From NCBI GenBank assembly GCA_021826725.1, contig JAKAYQ010000005.1, forward strand, positions 1-40,002: a stretch of DNA of 40,002 nt. Reading direction: 5' to 3'. Positions 25,872-33,070 of the stretch are shown piece after piece. Source of the stretch: Actinomycetes bacterium. GTDB lineage: Bacteria; Actinomycetota; Acidimicrobiia; Acidimicrobiales; UBA8190. Numbering within the stretch: position 1 is the stretch's first letter; the number at the start of each line of letters is the position of its first letter. Below the pieces are notes generated by a model. The model saw only the letters and a program-made list of their open reading frames with translations, ran no database searches and was not told where the DNA came from. A program made the position numbers and the translations under genes.

Positions 25872-25967
25872 ATGGCATACGCATGGGAGACGATCGGAGG
25901 GATCGCCGCGGTGGTGGTGATGTTCGTCCTGTTCTGGCTCTACACCCGCGCCTGCGACCGCCTCTGA
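25872..25967 (+). CDS. 31-aa single-span membrane peptide in the kdp operon
   Basis: ATG 25872, with AAGGAG 8-9 nt upstream, opens a 31-codon frame: MAYAWETIGG, then a hydrophobic run rich in V, I and F, then LYTRACDRL. It is a classic one-span micropeptide with a positively charged end. It sits 35 nt after kdpC and 42 nt before kdpF on the same strand. I recognise no family. It could be a second small subunit of the Kdp complex or of the KimA-like transporter downstream. Confidence 0.6.
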   Translation: MAYAWETIGGIAAVVVMFVLFWLYTRACDRL

Positions 25968-26009
25968 GACCCGCCGTCCCCACTCATCGACCGAGAGGTA
26001 AGAACAGCC

Positions 26010-26099
26010 ATGAGCGTCATCGAGGTCGCAGCCTTCATCATCAGCATCGCGCTGATGATCTTCCTCTTCTACGCCATGCTCCGCCCCGAAAAGCTCTGA
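26010..26099 (+). CDS. kdpF: KdpF small stabilising subunit
   Basis: A 29-residue one-span peptide. MSVIEVAAF opens it, a hydrophobic I/L/M/F segment follows, and it ends YAMLRPEKL. Both the length and the Y-A-(L/M)-x-(R/N)-x-E-(K/A)-(F/L) end match KdpF, which packs against KdpA and stabilises the complex. GAGAGG lies 9-14 nt upstream of ATG 26010. KdpF is usually the first gene of the operon; here it follows kdpC and another micropeptide, which is unusual. Confidence 0.8.
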   Translation: MSVIEVAAFIISIALMIFLFYAMLRPEKL

Positions 26100-26137
26100 G
26101 CGGCTCCATGCGCTCCGCCGTCATGGGCCGCCGGTGA

Positions 26138-26260
26138 GGTCTCATCAGCAGGTGCATGCACGGGGTCACCCACCCCAATGGCGGCACCGAGAAGGCTCGG
26201 TCCCTTGTTCCCCGGCAGGTACCCGCGTGTCGACCCCCATAGGGTCTGCTCGATGAGGTC
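26138..26260 (+). ncRNA. probable structured leader of the KimA-like transporter (unidentified riboswitch-like element)
   Basis: CTCATCAGCAG (26141-26151) pairs with CTGCTCGATGAG (26246-26257): 11 bp with one bulged C, extendable by three pairs. It encloses about 94 nt. Inside are three local hairpins: GGGGT/ACCCC (26162-26176), ACCGAG/CTCGGT with an AAGG tetraloop (26186-26201), and GACCC/GGGTC (26232-26246, competing by one pair with the closing stem). A closing stem around a multi-hairpin core just before a transporter gene suggests a riboswitch. It lacks the conserved elements I would expect of the ydaO c-di-AMP class or the M-box. The minus strand folds equally well, but no minus-strand gene follows. 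Confidence 0.5.
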
Positions 26261-26280
26261 GGGCCCAGACAAGCCACGAC

Positions 26281-28179
26281 GTGCCCTCGGCGATGGCTGA
26301 GCAGACCTCGGGCGTGTTGCGCCGAGCGGCCGGGGGGACGGTTCGGCTGCTGATCGGGCAGCCGCTCGCCTCGAGCCGGGCGCACGAAGAAGAGATCGGA
26401 TCGATCGAGGGTCTTCCGGCGCTGTCGCTCGACGCGCTCACTTCGGTGGCCTACGGGCCCGAAGCGATCGTGGTCGTCCTGGCCGCCGGCGGCGCGGCGG
26501 CATTGCGCCTCACCCTACCGATCGAGCTGGTCATCGTGGCGCTGCTGGCGCTCTTGGTCGCCTCCTACCGCCAAGTGATCGAAGGCTACCCACACGGCGG
26601 AGGGGCCTATGCGGTCTCGAGGGCGAACCTCGGCCGGTCCTGGGCGCAGGTCGCAGCCGGAGCCCTCATCGTCGACTACACGCTGACGGTCGCGGTGTCC
26701 ATCGCCGCCGGCGTGGCGGCGCTCACCTCAGCGTTCCCTCCACTGGTGCCGCTCACGGTGCCCCTCGACTTGGGGTTCTTGGCGATCGTCACGGTCCTCA
26801 ACTTGCGCGGCCTCGGCGAGGCCGCCCGCGCGTTCCTCCTCCCCACCGCGGTGTTCATCGTGGGCCTGCTCGGCATCATCGCGGTCGGGCTGGTTCACCC
26901 GCTCGCTCCCCACCTCTCGCAGCCGGGACGCCCGCTCACGCCCACGAGGTCGCTCGAACCGGTCGGGATCCTGCTCCTGCTCAAGGCGTTCTCGTCGGGC
27001 TGCAGCGCGCTCACTGGGGTGGAGGCGATCGCCAACGGGGTGCCGCTCTTCCGGGCGCCGAGAGTGCAGCGAGCCAAGCGGACCGAGCTGCTGCTCGGGG
27101 TGATTCTCGGCGTCATGCTGATCGGGCTGGCAGTGCTGGTGCTGCGCTTCCACATAGGGCCCCGGTCGCATCAGACCGTGCTCAGCCAGATCATGGGCGC
27201 GTCGGTCGGACGGGGCTGGGCTTACTACGTCGTGTCCTTCGCCGTCACCCTCACGCTGGGCCTGGCGGCGAACACCTCTTTCGGCGGGCTGCCGGTGTTG
27301 GCGAGCCTCCTGGCGAGAGACCACTACCTGCCGCACGCCTTCTCGATCCGAGGCGACCGCCTCGTCTACAACCAAGGGATCTGGGTGCTCGCGCTCATGG
27401 CCGGCGCCCTGCTCGTCGTCGTCGGCGGCAGCACCAACGCGCTCATCCCCATGTTCGCCATCGGCGTGTTCACCGGGTTCACGCTCGCCCAGACGGGCAT
27501 GGCAATGCACTGGTTCCGCCACAGGCCGCCCCGCTGGGCGCCACGGGCGGTGCTCAACGCCACCGGAGCAGTGATGACGGCGGTCGCCACCGTCATCTTC
27601 GTCTTTACCAAGTTCTCCTCTGGCGCCTGGGTGGTCGTCATTGCCGTGCCACTCCTCATCTTCCTCTTCCGGTCCATCGAGCGGTACTACCAGGGGGTCG
27701 GCCGCCTCCTCGGCTTGGGGGAGCGACCACCGCAACCCAGCCGGCGACCGACCACGGTGATCGTGCCGGTCAACAACGTGTCTCGCCTCACCGCCGCGGC
27801 GCTATCCGAAGCCGAGTCCATCGGTGATGAGGTGATCGCCGTCACCGTGCAGTTCAACGACCAACCAGATCCCGCCGAGCACATCTTCGAGGAGTGGGAG
27901 CACTGGGCACCCGGTGTCCGGCTGGTCACCCTTCGCTCCGAGTACCACTCGGTCGTCCGACCCGTGCTCCGTTTTCTCGACCTCATCGCCTCCGAGGCGG
28001 GTACCGAGCGCCGGCTCGTGGTGCTCATCCCCGTCGTGCTCACGACCAGTTGGCGCCATCGGCTCCTCCACAACCAGCTCGACCTGGCCCTTGCCAACGC
28101 GATACGCCGGCACCGCCAAGACGTCATGGTCGCTCGATTCCCGGTCCGGTTGGACGCGGACCGACCGCTGTCGCGTTGA
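26281..28179 (+). CDS. KimA-like potassium transporter (APC superfamily)
   Basis: About 632 residues with about twelve membrane segments between residues 60 and 455. It opens with the family hallmark LPALSLDALTSVAYGPEAI and has YPHGGGAYAVSRANLG, typical of the KimA (YdaO) branch of APC transporters, K+/H+ symporters in Bacillus. A soluble C-terminal domain follows (about 475-630; TTVIVPVNNVSRLTAAAL, IAVTVQFND), which in KimA is the c-di-AMP-binding region. Starts at GTG 26281 or ATG 26293; neither has a clear ribosome site, so the structured leader may matter. Substrate is inferred from family and from the kdp genes next to it; another amino acid/cation permease function is possible. Confidence 0.75.
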   Translation: MPSAMAEQTSGVLRRAAGGTVRLLIGQPLASSRAHEEEIGSIEGLPALSLDALTSVAYGPEAIVVVLAAGGAAALRLTLPIELVIVALLALLVASYRQVIEGYPHGGGAYAVSRANLGRSWAQVAAGALIVDYTLTVAVSIAAGVAALTSAFPPLVPLTVPLDLGFLAIVTVLNLRGLGEAARAFLLPTAVFIVGLLGIIAVGLVHPLAPHLSQPGRPLTPTRSLEPVGILLLLKAFSSGCSALTGVEAIANGVPLFRAPRVQRAKRTELLLGVILGVMLIGLAVLVLRFHIGPRSHQTVLSQIMGASVGRGWAYYVVSFAVTLTLGLAANTSFGGLPVLASLLARDHYLPHAFSIRGDRLVYNQGIWVLALMAGALLVVVGGSTNALIPMFAIGVFTGFTLAQTGMAMHWFRHRPPRWAPRAVLNATGAVMTAVATVIFVFTKFSSGAWVVVIAVPLLIFLFRSIERYYQGVGRLLGLGERPPQPSRRPTTVIVPVNNVSRLTAAALSEAESIGDEVIAVTVQFNDQPDPAEHIFEEWEHWAPGVRLVTLRSEYHSVVRPVLRFLDLIASEAGTERRLVVLIPVVLTTSWRHRLLHNQLDLALANAIRRHRQDVMVARFPVRLDADRPLSR

Positions 28180-28275
28180 CGGGAAGGGCTCACAGCGCCG
28201 GATGCGAACGCCAAGTTATGCCCAGCGCAGGACCCGCGCCGGTCGACAGGGTCGGCTCGGCACCGGAGTAAGGAA

Positions 28276-28316
28276 CGGCGGCGCGCCTGCCGATGACTCC
28301 GTAGGGCGTGCCGCCG
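28276..28316. terminator. long GC-rich hairpin after the KimA-like gene
   Basis: CGGCGGCGCGCC (28276-28287) pairs with GGGCGTGCCGCCG (28304-28316), giving about 12 continuous pairs including one G-U, around a loop of about 16 nt. No T-run follows. It lies between the transporter stop (28179) and the GGDEF start (28448). Terminator is the simplest reading, but it could be part of a leader for the GGDEF gene. Confidence 0.45.
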
Positions 28317-28422
28317 TGGCAGGCCCTGGGCGAGAAAGCGGCGACCGATGAGCCACCGAGCGACACCGAGAGCCCGCCTTGACGACCCGGCCGTCGGCGC
28401 GCCCGGGCTCGCCGCACCCAAG

Positions 28423-28435
28423 CCCCCCCCCCCCC
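28423..28435 (+). repeat. C13 homopolymer tract
   Basis: Thirteen consecutive C residues lie 12 nt upstream of the GGDEF gene's GTG. An open frame from ATG 28348 crosses the tract; loss of one C would put it in frame with the GGDEF gene. Such tracts mutate by slippage, and are also error-prone in sequencing. Confidence 0.9.
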
Positions 28436-28447
28436 AAGGGATGAGCG

Positions 28448-29488
28448 GTGACGGCCGAGGTGGCGGCCGACCCCGGGCGGCCCGAGCGAACCCTCACGCC
28501 GGCGTCGCCGAGCTCGGCGGCGGCGACCCGGGTCCGAGAGCTGTTCAGCCACCCGAGCCGGGTGGCCGCGTTCTTGTGGTCGATGGGGGCGGGGGCGGTC
28601 GCCTCGGCACTCGTCGTGCGCCACTGGCCTGGTCCCTCGCTCGTGGCCCTCGTCACCGCCCTCGCTCTCGCCGCCAGCTGCGCTCTCGTGCGGGCCACCG
28701 TCAGCGGGCGGCTCCCGTGCTGGAGCCTGCAGGTCGACGTCGGCCTGGCCAACCTGCTCGTCAGCGTCGTGGCCTGGGCCGGGGCCGCCAGGCACGTCGA
28801 CCTCGCCAACCTCTACCTCCTCGCCGAGGTCTTCGCCCTGCTCTACCTGCCGCTGCGCTCCGCCCTCGGCCACCTGGCGGCGGCCGGGGCAGCTTACGCC
28901 GTGGTCCTGTGGCTCGGCCCCCGGCCCGCCGAGCCGCCGACGATCGCCTGGCTGTCGGTGTTCGCCAGCGCCGTGGTCGTGGGCGTGGTGATGGTCGGCC
29001 TTGTGAGCGTGCTGCACGGCGTGGCCCGGGAGGACCCCTTGACCGGGCTCGCCAACCGACGCGCCTGGGACGAGCGTCTCGACGCCGAGATCGAGCGGGC
29101 CCAGCGCAGCGGGGAGGTCCTCTCGGTCGTGGTCGTCGACCTCGACGGCTTCAAGGCGGTCAACGACGCCCGCGGCCACCAGGCCGGCGACCGCCTGCTC
29201 CAGGCCACCGCCGCCTCATGGCGAGACGCCACCCGGGGCGGCGGGGACCTCCTGGCCCGCCTGGGCGGCGACGAGTTCGGCCTCCTCGCCTCCGGCGCCG
29301 ACGACGTGGCCGCCCACGGCCTCGCCCGGCGCCTCGTCGAGGCGCTGCCCCACGGGGTGTCGGGCTCGGTCGGGGTGGCCACCTGGGACCGGGCAGAAGG
29401 CGCCTCGGACCTCGTGCGCCGGGCCGACCGGGCCATGTACCGGGCCAAGCGCCGACGGCGGCGCAGCCAGGGCACCGACCGCGCCTGA
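28448..29488 (+). CDS. membrane diguanylate cyclase (GGDEF)
   Basis: A 346-residue protein. About six transmembrane segments (about 40-200) form a MASE-like sensor, followed by a GGDEF domain from DPLTGLANRRAWDERL. The active site is LGGDEFG (GGDEF 273-277), with VVVDLDGFKAVND as the metal-binding first strand and ADRAMYRAKRRRR at the end, so it should make c-di-GMP from two GTP. The inhibitory I-site position, five residues before GGDEF, reads GGGD instead of RxxD, so product inhibition at that site is unlikely. Start GTG 28448 lies just after a C13 tract. No EAL domain. Confidence 0.93.
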   Translation: MTAEVAADPGRPERTLTPASPSSAAATRVRELFSHPSRVAAFLWSMGAGAVASALVVRHWPGPSLVALVTALALAASCALVRATVSGRLPCWSLQVDVGLANLLVSVVAWAGAARHVDLANLYLLAEVFALLYLPLRSALGHLAAAGAAYAVVLWLGPRPAEPPTIAWLSVFASAVVVGVVMVGLVSVLHGVAREDPLTGLANRRAWDERLDAEIERAQRSGEVLSVVVVDLDGFKAVNDARGHQAGDRLLQATAASWRDATRGGGDLLARLGGDEFGLLASGADDVAAHGLARRLVEALPHGVSGSVGVATWDRAEGASDLVRRADRAMYRAKRRRRRSQGTDRA

Positions 29489-30274
29489 ACCCCGGTCTGG
29501 TCGGGCACCGACCCGGCCACAGCGGCCCCGTGTCACCGGGCTCTCGTCGACCAGGAGGCCGACCGAGAGAGGAAGTCCTCGACACCCTCCGCGACCAACG
29601 CGAGCGCCCGGCCGCCCACTACGACGAACTGGTGGCGAGCTGCGGGGCGCCGTGCGGCGCCCGAGAAGGCCCCCGTGCGCCCGTGTGGCGATCGGACGCG
29701 CACGGCACCCTGATCCACGTTGCCAGCGCCAGCACCGCCGGGTGGTGGCTCTGCGCCCGGCCGCCCCAAAGTCCACCGGTGCCGCCACCTCGGGAGACCT
29801 CGTCGACGCGACGGCCACGTGGTGGGCCGCGGTGCGAACCGGTGGTGCGCCGACATCGGCCCCCTCGTCATCTCCTGGCGCGCCATCTCCCGGAATGCCG
29901 GGCGACCCAGGTCGACAGGCTGGTGTCGGACCCCCGGCGGGGGCCTCTTCGAGCGGCGGCGGCGGAAAGGCGAGGGCGCGCGAGCAGACGAGGGCGCGGG
30001 AGGCGTGCTGGTCAGCGACGGGCGCCGAGCTCCACCTGATCCGCCGGTGCGAAGGCAGGGCCGCAGGCTGATCGCCACGGTGCCGGCACCGTGCCCTGTG
30101 CTGGGCCGATGGCCTCTTCGTGCCCGGCCCGCCTGTCGATCGGCGAGGTCGGCTGCAGGTCGCGTTCGCCGGCCGGCACGAGCGGGGGGTCTTCCACCGC
30201 CCCTACGTCTGGCCTCCTCGCACTGTCCTGGCCCCCGGGGGGCATCGAATTCTTGCCGGCGCCCGGTGCTGCGC
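29489..30274. other. gene-poor, probably degraded stretch
   Basis: About 790 nt without a gene I can support. All long frames here are arginine/proline-rich antiframe-type sequence. A hairpin GGTCGG/CCGACC (29499-29513) just after the GGDEF stop may be its terminator. A short frame at about 30090-30280 (with GRLQVAFAGRHERGVF) could be the relic of a protein but is not recognisable. Confidence 0.5.
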
Positions 30275-30654
30275 TCACGTGGCCGCCGACTGCGCCCGCG
30301 TCCGGATGACGCCCGCACCGCGCCGCGGGTTCAGGCGAGCCACCGCGGCGAAGAGCTGCTCGAACGCGGCCGCGTGGCTCGCCTCGTCGTCGCCGACGGC
30401 GCCGCGGGCCTCGTCTTGGGCCCGAGCCAGGTCCGCCAGCCTGGCCGCCAATTCCCTCAGCTCGACGTCGTCCCATGCCGCTTTCTCCTGCACGGCTCGA
30501 ACAGGACGCCCGGCGGCCTTCGCCATGAGCCTCGCCTCGTAGGCGCGCTGACGGCACGACGCCCGGCAGTAGCGAGCCCGCGGCCCAGGTCGACTCCCCC
30601 GCGGCGGGAGGGGACGGCCGCACCACTCGCAGTCAGGGCCAAAGAGTCCGTCAC
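30275..30654 (-). pseudogene. zinc-ribbon protein, frameshifted copy
   Basis: The homologue at 37560-37937 starts GTG, MTDSLALT, then CEWCGRPLPP. Here the same GTG (30654) and MTDSLALT codons are present, but one base is missing near 30632. The start frame therefore runs to ASGAAVPS and stops at 30457, while the CEWC...YCRASCRQRAYEARLM frame has no good start of its own. The rest of the protein, to NPRRGAGVIRT, is intact. Either the gene is broken, a non-standard start is used, or the base is a sequencing error. The C-x2-C and C-x3-C ligands of the zinc ribbon are preserved. Confidence 0.7.
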
Positions 30655-30742
30655 GTGACGTATTCTGCCCTACCCCGGAACTACCCCGAGGGGGTGCGCC
30701 GTCGCTGGTCGCAACGTCCGTCGGCAAGCCGGCAGCGGCAGG

Positions 30743-30810
30743 CGGAAAGATGTTCAGAAAATCTTGCCGGAGGCCTTGACTTCGCGGCGCGATCAAGTCA
30801 TCGATATCGA
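30743..30810. promoter_or_regulatory. conserved hairpin plus TTGACT block upstream of recombinase module (copy 1)
   Basis: CGG-A-AAGAT (30743-30751) pairs with ATCTT-G-CCG (30761-30769) around the loop GTTCAGAAA. Six nt further on lies GGCCTTGACTTCGCG, with TTGACT at 30776 and CGATCAAGTCATCGATATC beyond. The second copy (38025-38090) has the same loop and the same block at the same distance but a different, still paired, stem. It may be a promoter with an operator, or a recombination site. Confidence 0.5.
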
Positions 30811-30845
30811 CCCCCTTGCGACGCCTGCCTGGTTGTGGGCCGCCC

Positions 30846-31046
30846 ATGGCCACCCACCGCCCAACCCGCCATCACCCAAACGACCACGCTGGAGTCTCGT
30901 CGCGCCACCGACCGTGCCAGAAGGCCCGACTAGCCCTCGGGCCGGCCGGCTACGTCGGCCTCGACGGCACCCACGAGGAGGCGGCGCTCGCCGCCCTCGC
31001 CGACCTGCTCGCCCCCTACACCGACCAGCGGGAGGAGGCCGCTTGA
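30846..31046 (+). CDS. 66-aa conserved small protein upstream of recombinase (copy 1)
   Basis: ATG 30846 opens MATHRPTRHHP and the frame ends GLDGTHEEAALAALADLLAPYTDQREEAA. The 38127 copy has exactly the same length (66 residues) and the same C-terminal pattern, EEAAL-x-ALADLL and TDQREEAA, while the middle differs by substitutions without frame breaks. That is the signature of a translated gene. The N-terminus is His/Pro/Arg-rich and the C-terminus one amphipathic helix. It ends 65 nt before the recombinase GTG. Possibly a recombination directionality factor or recombinase partner; unproven. Confidence 0.65.
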   Translation: MATHRPTRHHPNDHAGVSSRHRPCQKARLALGPAGYVGLDGTHEEAALAALADLLAPYTDQREEAA

Positions 31047-31111
31047 CCGGCCGGCCGACCCGGAGGTCTCCTCGCCCAACGCCCGTCCCAGCCGCCAGAA
31101 GGAGCCAGATC

Positions 31112-32320
31112 GTGAGAGTCGCCACCTACACCCGGATCTCGACCGACGAGGACCACCAGCCCTACTCCTTGGAAGCCCAGGCCGAGCGCCTCGCCGCGTA
31201 CGTGAAGAGCCAGGAGGGCTGGGAGCTCACCCGGCGCTTCAGCGACCAGGCCTCGGGCGCCACGACCGAGCGCCCGGAGCTGAAGCGTGCCCTGGCGGAG
31301 GCCCGAGCGAGACGGTTCGACCTCCTCCTCGTCTACCGGGTCGACCGGTTCTCGCGTTCGGTGCGCGGCTTGGCCCAACTCTTGGAAGACCTCGACGCCG
31401 CCGACGTCGCCTTCCGCTCTGCCACCGAGCCGTTCGACACGACGTCGGCAGCGGGACGGATGATGGTCCAGATGCTCGGCGTCTTCGCCGAGTTCGAGCG
31501 GGCCACCATCGTCGACCGGGTGATCGCCGGCATGGAGCGAAAGGCCGCCCGGGGCGGTTGGTGCGGCGGTTCGCGTCCCTTCGGCTACGACGTCGACCCG
31601 GCTACCGGCTATCTCACGCCCAAGGCCGACGAGGCGCCGCTCGTGCCGGTCATCTTCGACCGCTACGCCCATGGCCGAGAGGGCGCCCGGGCGCTGGCGG
31701 TGTGGCTGAACGAGGGCGGGCACCGGATCAAGGCCGGGCGGCCCTGGAGCCACACCGCCGTCCTCACCGTGCTGCGCAACCCGGTCTACGTCGGCAAGGT
31801 GTTCTTCCGAGACACCCTCCACGACGGCCCACACGAGCACCTGGTCGACGGGCCGCTCTTCGACCGGGTCCAGGCGCTGCTCTCCGAGCGGGGCGAGGAC
31901 TACTCCAAGCGCGCCTCGGCGACCTCGCCGTTCCTCCTGGCCGGCCTCGTCGTGTGTGCCCGCTGCGGGAAGCACTTCGTCGGGACCTCGGCTGTCGGCA
32001 ACCGCTACCGGTACCGCTACTACACCTGCTTCACCCGCCAGCGCTACGGCACCAAGTACTGCGCCGCCGACCGCCTTCCTGCAGAGGAACTGGACGCGGC
32101 CGTTCTCGACGCCCTCCTTCGCACCTACGAGCGCACCGACCTGTTCGACAAGGCCGTCGCCGCTGCCAAGCGCCGGGCACGTTCGGAGCGTGCCAACCAC
32201 GAGCAGGAGCTGGCCGTCGTCGACGCCGGGATCGAAAAGGCCGAAGACGCCATCGAGGGACCGCCGATCAGCCTGGCTGCCCGGCACACGAAGGTTCGCC
32301 GTGAGGGGTACGCCAGGTGA
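31112..32320 (+). CDS. serine recombinase (copy 2), mosaic with truncated coiled coil
   Basis: A 402-residue protein. The catalytic domain has S10 in YTRISTDEDHQPYSLEAQ, YRVDRFSRSVRGLA, and MVQMLGVFAEFERATIVDR. The Recombinase domain has GGSRPFGYD and LRNPVYVGKVFF, and the zinc ribbon VCARCGKHF with YYTCF (about 282-308). GTG 31112 follows AAGGAG. After AEDAIE (codon ending 32256) it lacks the roughly 130 residues of coil and C-terminus seen in the 38392 copy and goes straight into GPPISLAARHTKVRREGY, a tail of the 14358 type. The catalytic and DNA-binding parts are intact, but loss of the coil should impair synapsis control. Confidence 0.88.
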   Translation: MRVATYTRISTDEDHQPYSLEAQAERLAAYVKSQEGWELTRRFSDQASGATTERPELKRALAEARARRFDLLLVYRVDRFSRSVRGLAQLLEDLDAADVAFRSATEPFDTTSAAGRMMVQMLGVFAEFERATIVDRVIAGMERKAARGGWCGGSRPFGYDVDPATGYLTPKADEAPLVPVIFDRYAHGREGARALAVWLNEGGHRIKAGRPWSHTAVLTVLRNPVYVGKVFFRDTLHDGPHEHLVDGPLFDRVQALLSERGEDYSKRASATSPFLLAGLVVCARCGKHFVGTSAVGNRYRYRYYTCFTRQRYGTKYCAADRLPAEELDAAVLDALLRTYERTDLFDKAVAAAKRRARSERANHEQELAVVDAGIEKAEDAIEGPPISLAARHTKVRREGYAR

Positions 32321-32333
32321 GGCCGTTCTGCCG

Positions 32334-32377
32334 GATCGCCAGTACGGTCGCCATCGCCCCTGCCATTCGGGTCGCCA
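32334..32377. repeat. tandem 12-bp-period repeat array (second copy)
   Basis: Units start at 32334 (GATCGCCA), 32346 (GGTCGCCA), 32358 (CCCTGCCA) and 32370 (GGTCGCCA), exactly 12 bp apart. Spacers differ from those at 16207-16250 while units, period and the odd third unit are kept. The first unit starts 14 nt after the recombinase stop. Confidence 0.65.
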
Positions 32378-32471
32378 GTCCTGAACGGAGCACCCTCCCT
32401 GGCGCGAACGACCAGAGTGGGGCTACTCCACCCCCGCCAGTCGCGAACCCCGACTGCTTGGGGTTGTTCTC

Positions 32472-33014
32472 ATGAAGGGTTCTCTCCGGCCGAGGGCCGA
32501 CGACCGGCTCGCGATGGCGGTAGCGCACCGGTTGACCGAACGGGACAGGTCCATCTGGTGGTCCGAGCGCCACTGCGCCGGCCAGTTCGATCGGATCGCC
32601 CTGCCCGATGGGCTCGGGGAATGGGAGGAGTCCGGCAACCGGATCGTCTTCCGCCTGGAGTACGACCGATCGACCGAGGCCCTCGACCGCCTGGAGAAGA
32701 AGCTCAAGAGCTACGAGGACCTGCAGGCGGCCTCGGGGCTCGCCTACTGGATCTGCTTCTGCTTCCGCGACCCGCGCCGGGAGGCCGGCGCACGGCGCGT
32801 CCTGGCACAAGCCACGGTCCCGGTGGCGTCGGCCGCCCTGGCGCCGACCCAGCGGCCACACGAGGCCATCTGGGCGCCGCTCGGCCCCGAGGGGGTGCGG
32901 CGGCTACGCCTTGCCGAGCTGGCCACCGTGCCCATTCCGGCCGAGTCCGAGGAACGGATCGCAGAAGCCCAGGGGTACCGACGCCGGGCGGCCGAGCAGT
33001 GGCGACGCGCGTAG
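32472..33014 (+). CDS. replication-relaxation protein lacking its winged helix (copy 3)
   Basis: A 180-residue protein. It starts as copy 2 does (MKGSLRPRADDRL, LTERDRSI) and then jumps directly to WWSERHCAGQFDRI, an in-frame deletion of exactly 120 residues (30-149 of the 16345 product). The winged helix and the linker are gone. What remains is the C-terminal domain with EYDRSTEALDRLEKKLKSYEDL and the ending GYRRRAAEQWRRA. The reading frame is clean with no stop, so it may still be expressed as a C-terminal-only protein. Its upstream region and repeat array are retained. It could equally be a recent deletion relic. Confidence 0.65.
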   Translation: MKGSLRPRADDRLAMAVAHRLTERDRSIWWSERHCAGQFDRIALPDGLGEWEESGNRIVFRLEYDRSTEALDRLEKKLKSYEDLQAASGLAYWICFCFRDPRREAGARRVLAQATVPVASAALAPTQRPHEAIWAPLGPEGVRRLRLAELATVPIPAESEERIAEAQGYRRRAAEQWRRA

Positions 33015-33031
33015 CGGACTATCGGTCCGCT
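33013..33031. terminator. bidirectional terminator hairpin
   Basis: AGCGGAC (33013-33019) pairs perfectly with GTCCGCT (33025-33031) around TATCG. It lies between the stop of the truncated replication-relaxation gene and the convergent stop of the GntR gene at 33071. Confidence 0.55.
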
Positions 33032-33070
33032 GGGGCGAGGACGACCGGCAGTGCCGAACCACGCCGGCGA

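Larger units (their letters stand above)
28180..28447 (+). other. intergenic region before the GGDEF gene
   Basis: 268 nt with a GC-rich hairpin, a C13 tract and a short open frame from ATG 28348 that runs through the C tract. I see no clear -35/-10 pair and no c-di-GMP riboswitch signature. Confidence 0.5.
30275..32254. repeat. duplicated block A, copy 1 (Zn-ribbon gene, small ORF, recombinase body)
   Basis: Matches 37560-39538 in the same order and orientation, including the non-coding region between the divergent genes. The match ends inside the recombinase at about 32254 (AEDAIE), where sequence of the block B type takes over. Confidence 0.85.
32255..33014 (+). repeat. duplicated block B, short copy
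   Basis: Matches 16130-17247: recombinase tail, 12-bp-period array, conserved intergenic blocks and replication-relaxation gene, but with 360 nt deleted inside the gene. Confidence 0.8.

Noticed and set aside
26138-26260. ydaO-type c-di-AMP riboswitch
   Set aside because: GGGGAAC and GGGGTG-like strings occur only on the minus strand, and the downstream conserved part of that class (the CCGAA-CCGTCAGC element) is missing on both strands. I keep only an unidentified structure.
28180-28447. c-di-GMP riboswitch upstream of the GGDEF gene
   Set aside because: I could not find the conserved GEMM core; only a simple long hairpin is present.
29489-30274. Several long open frames between the GGDEF and zinc-ribbon genes
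   Set aside because: No frame shows a recognisable motif, a ribosome site or plausible composition, and frames overlap on both strands.
30771-30810. Confident sigma-70 promoter at TTGACT with CGATAT
   Set aside because: The spacing between TTGACT and the best -10-like hexamer is about 20 nt, too long for a standard promoter, so I report only a conserved block.
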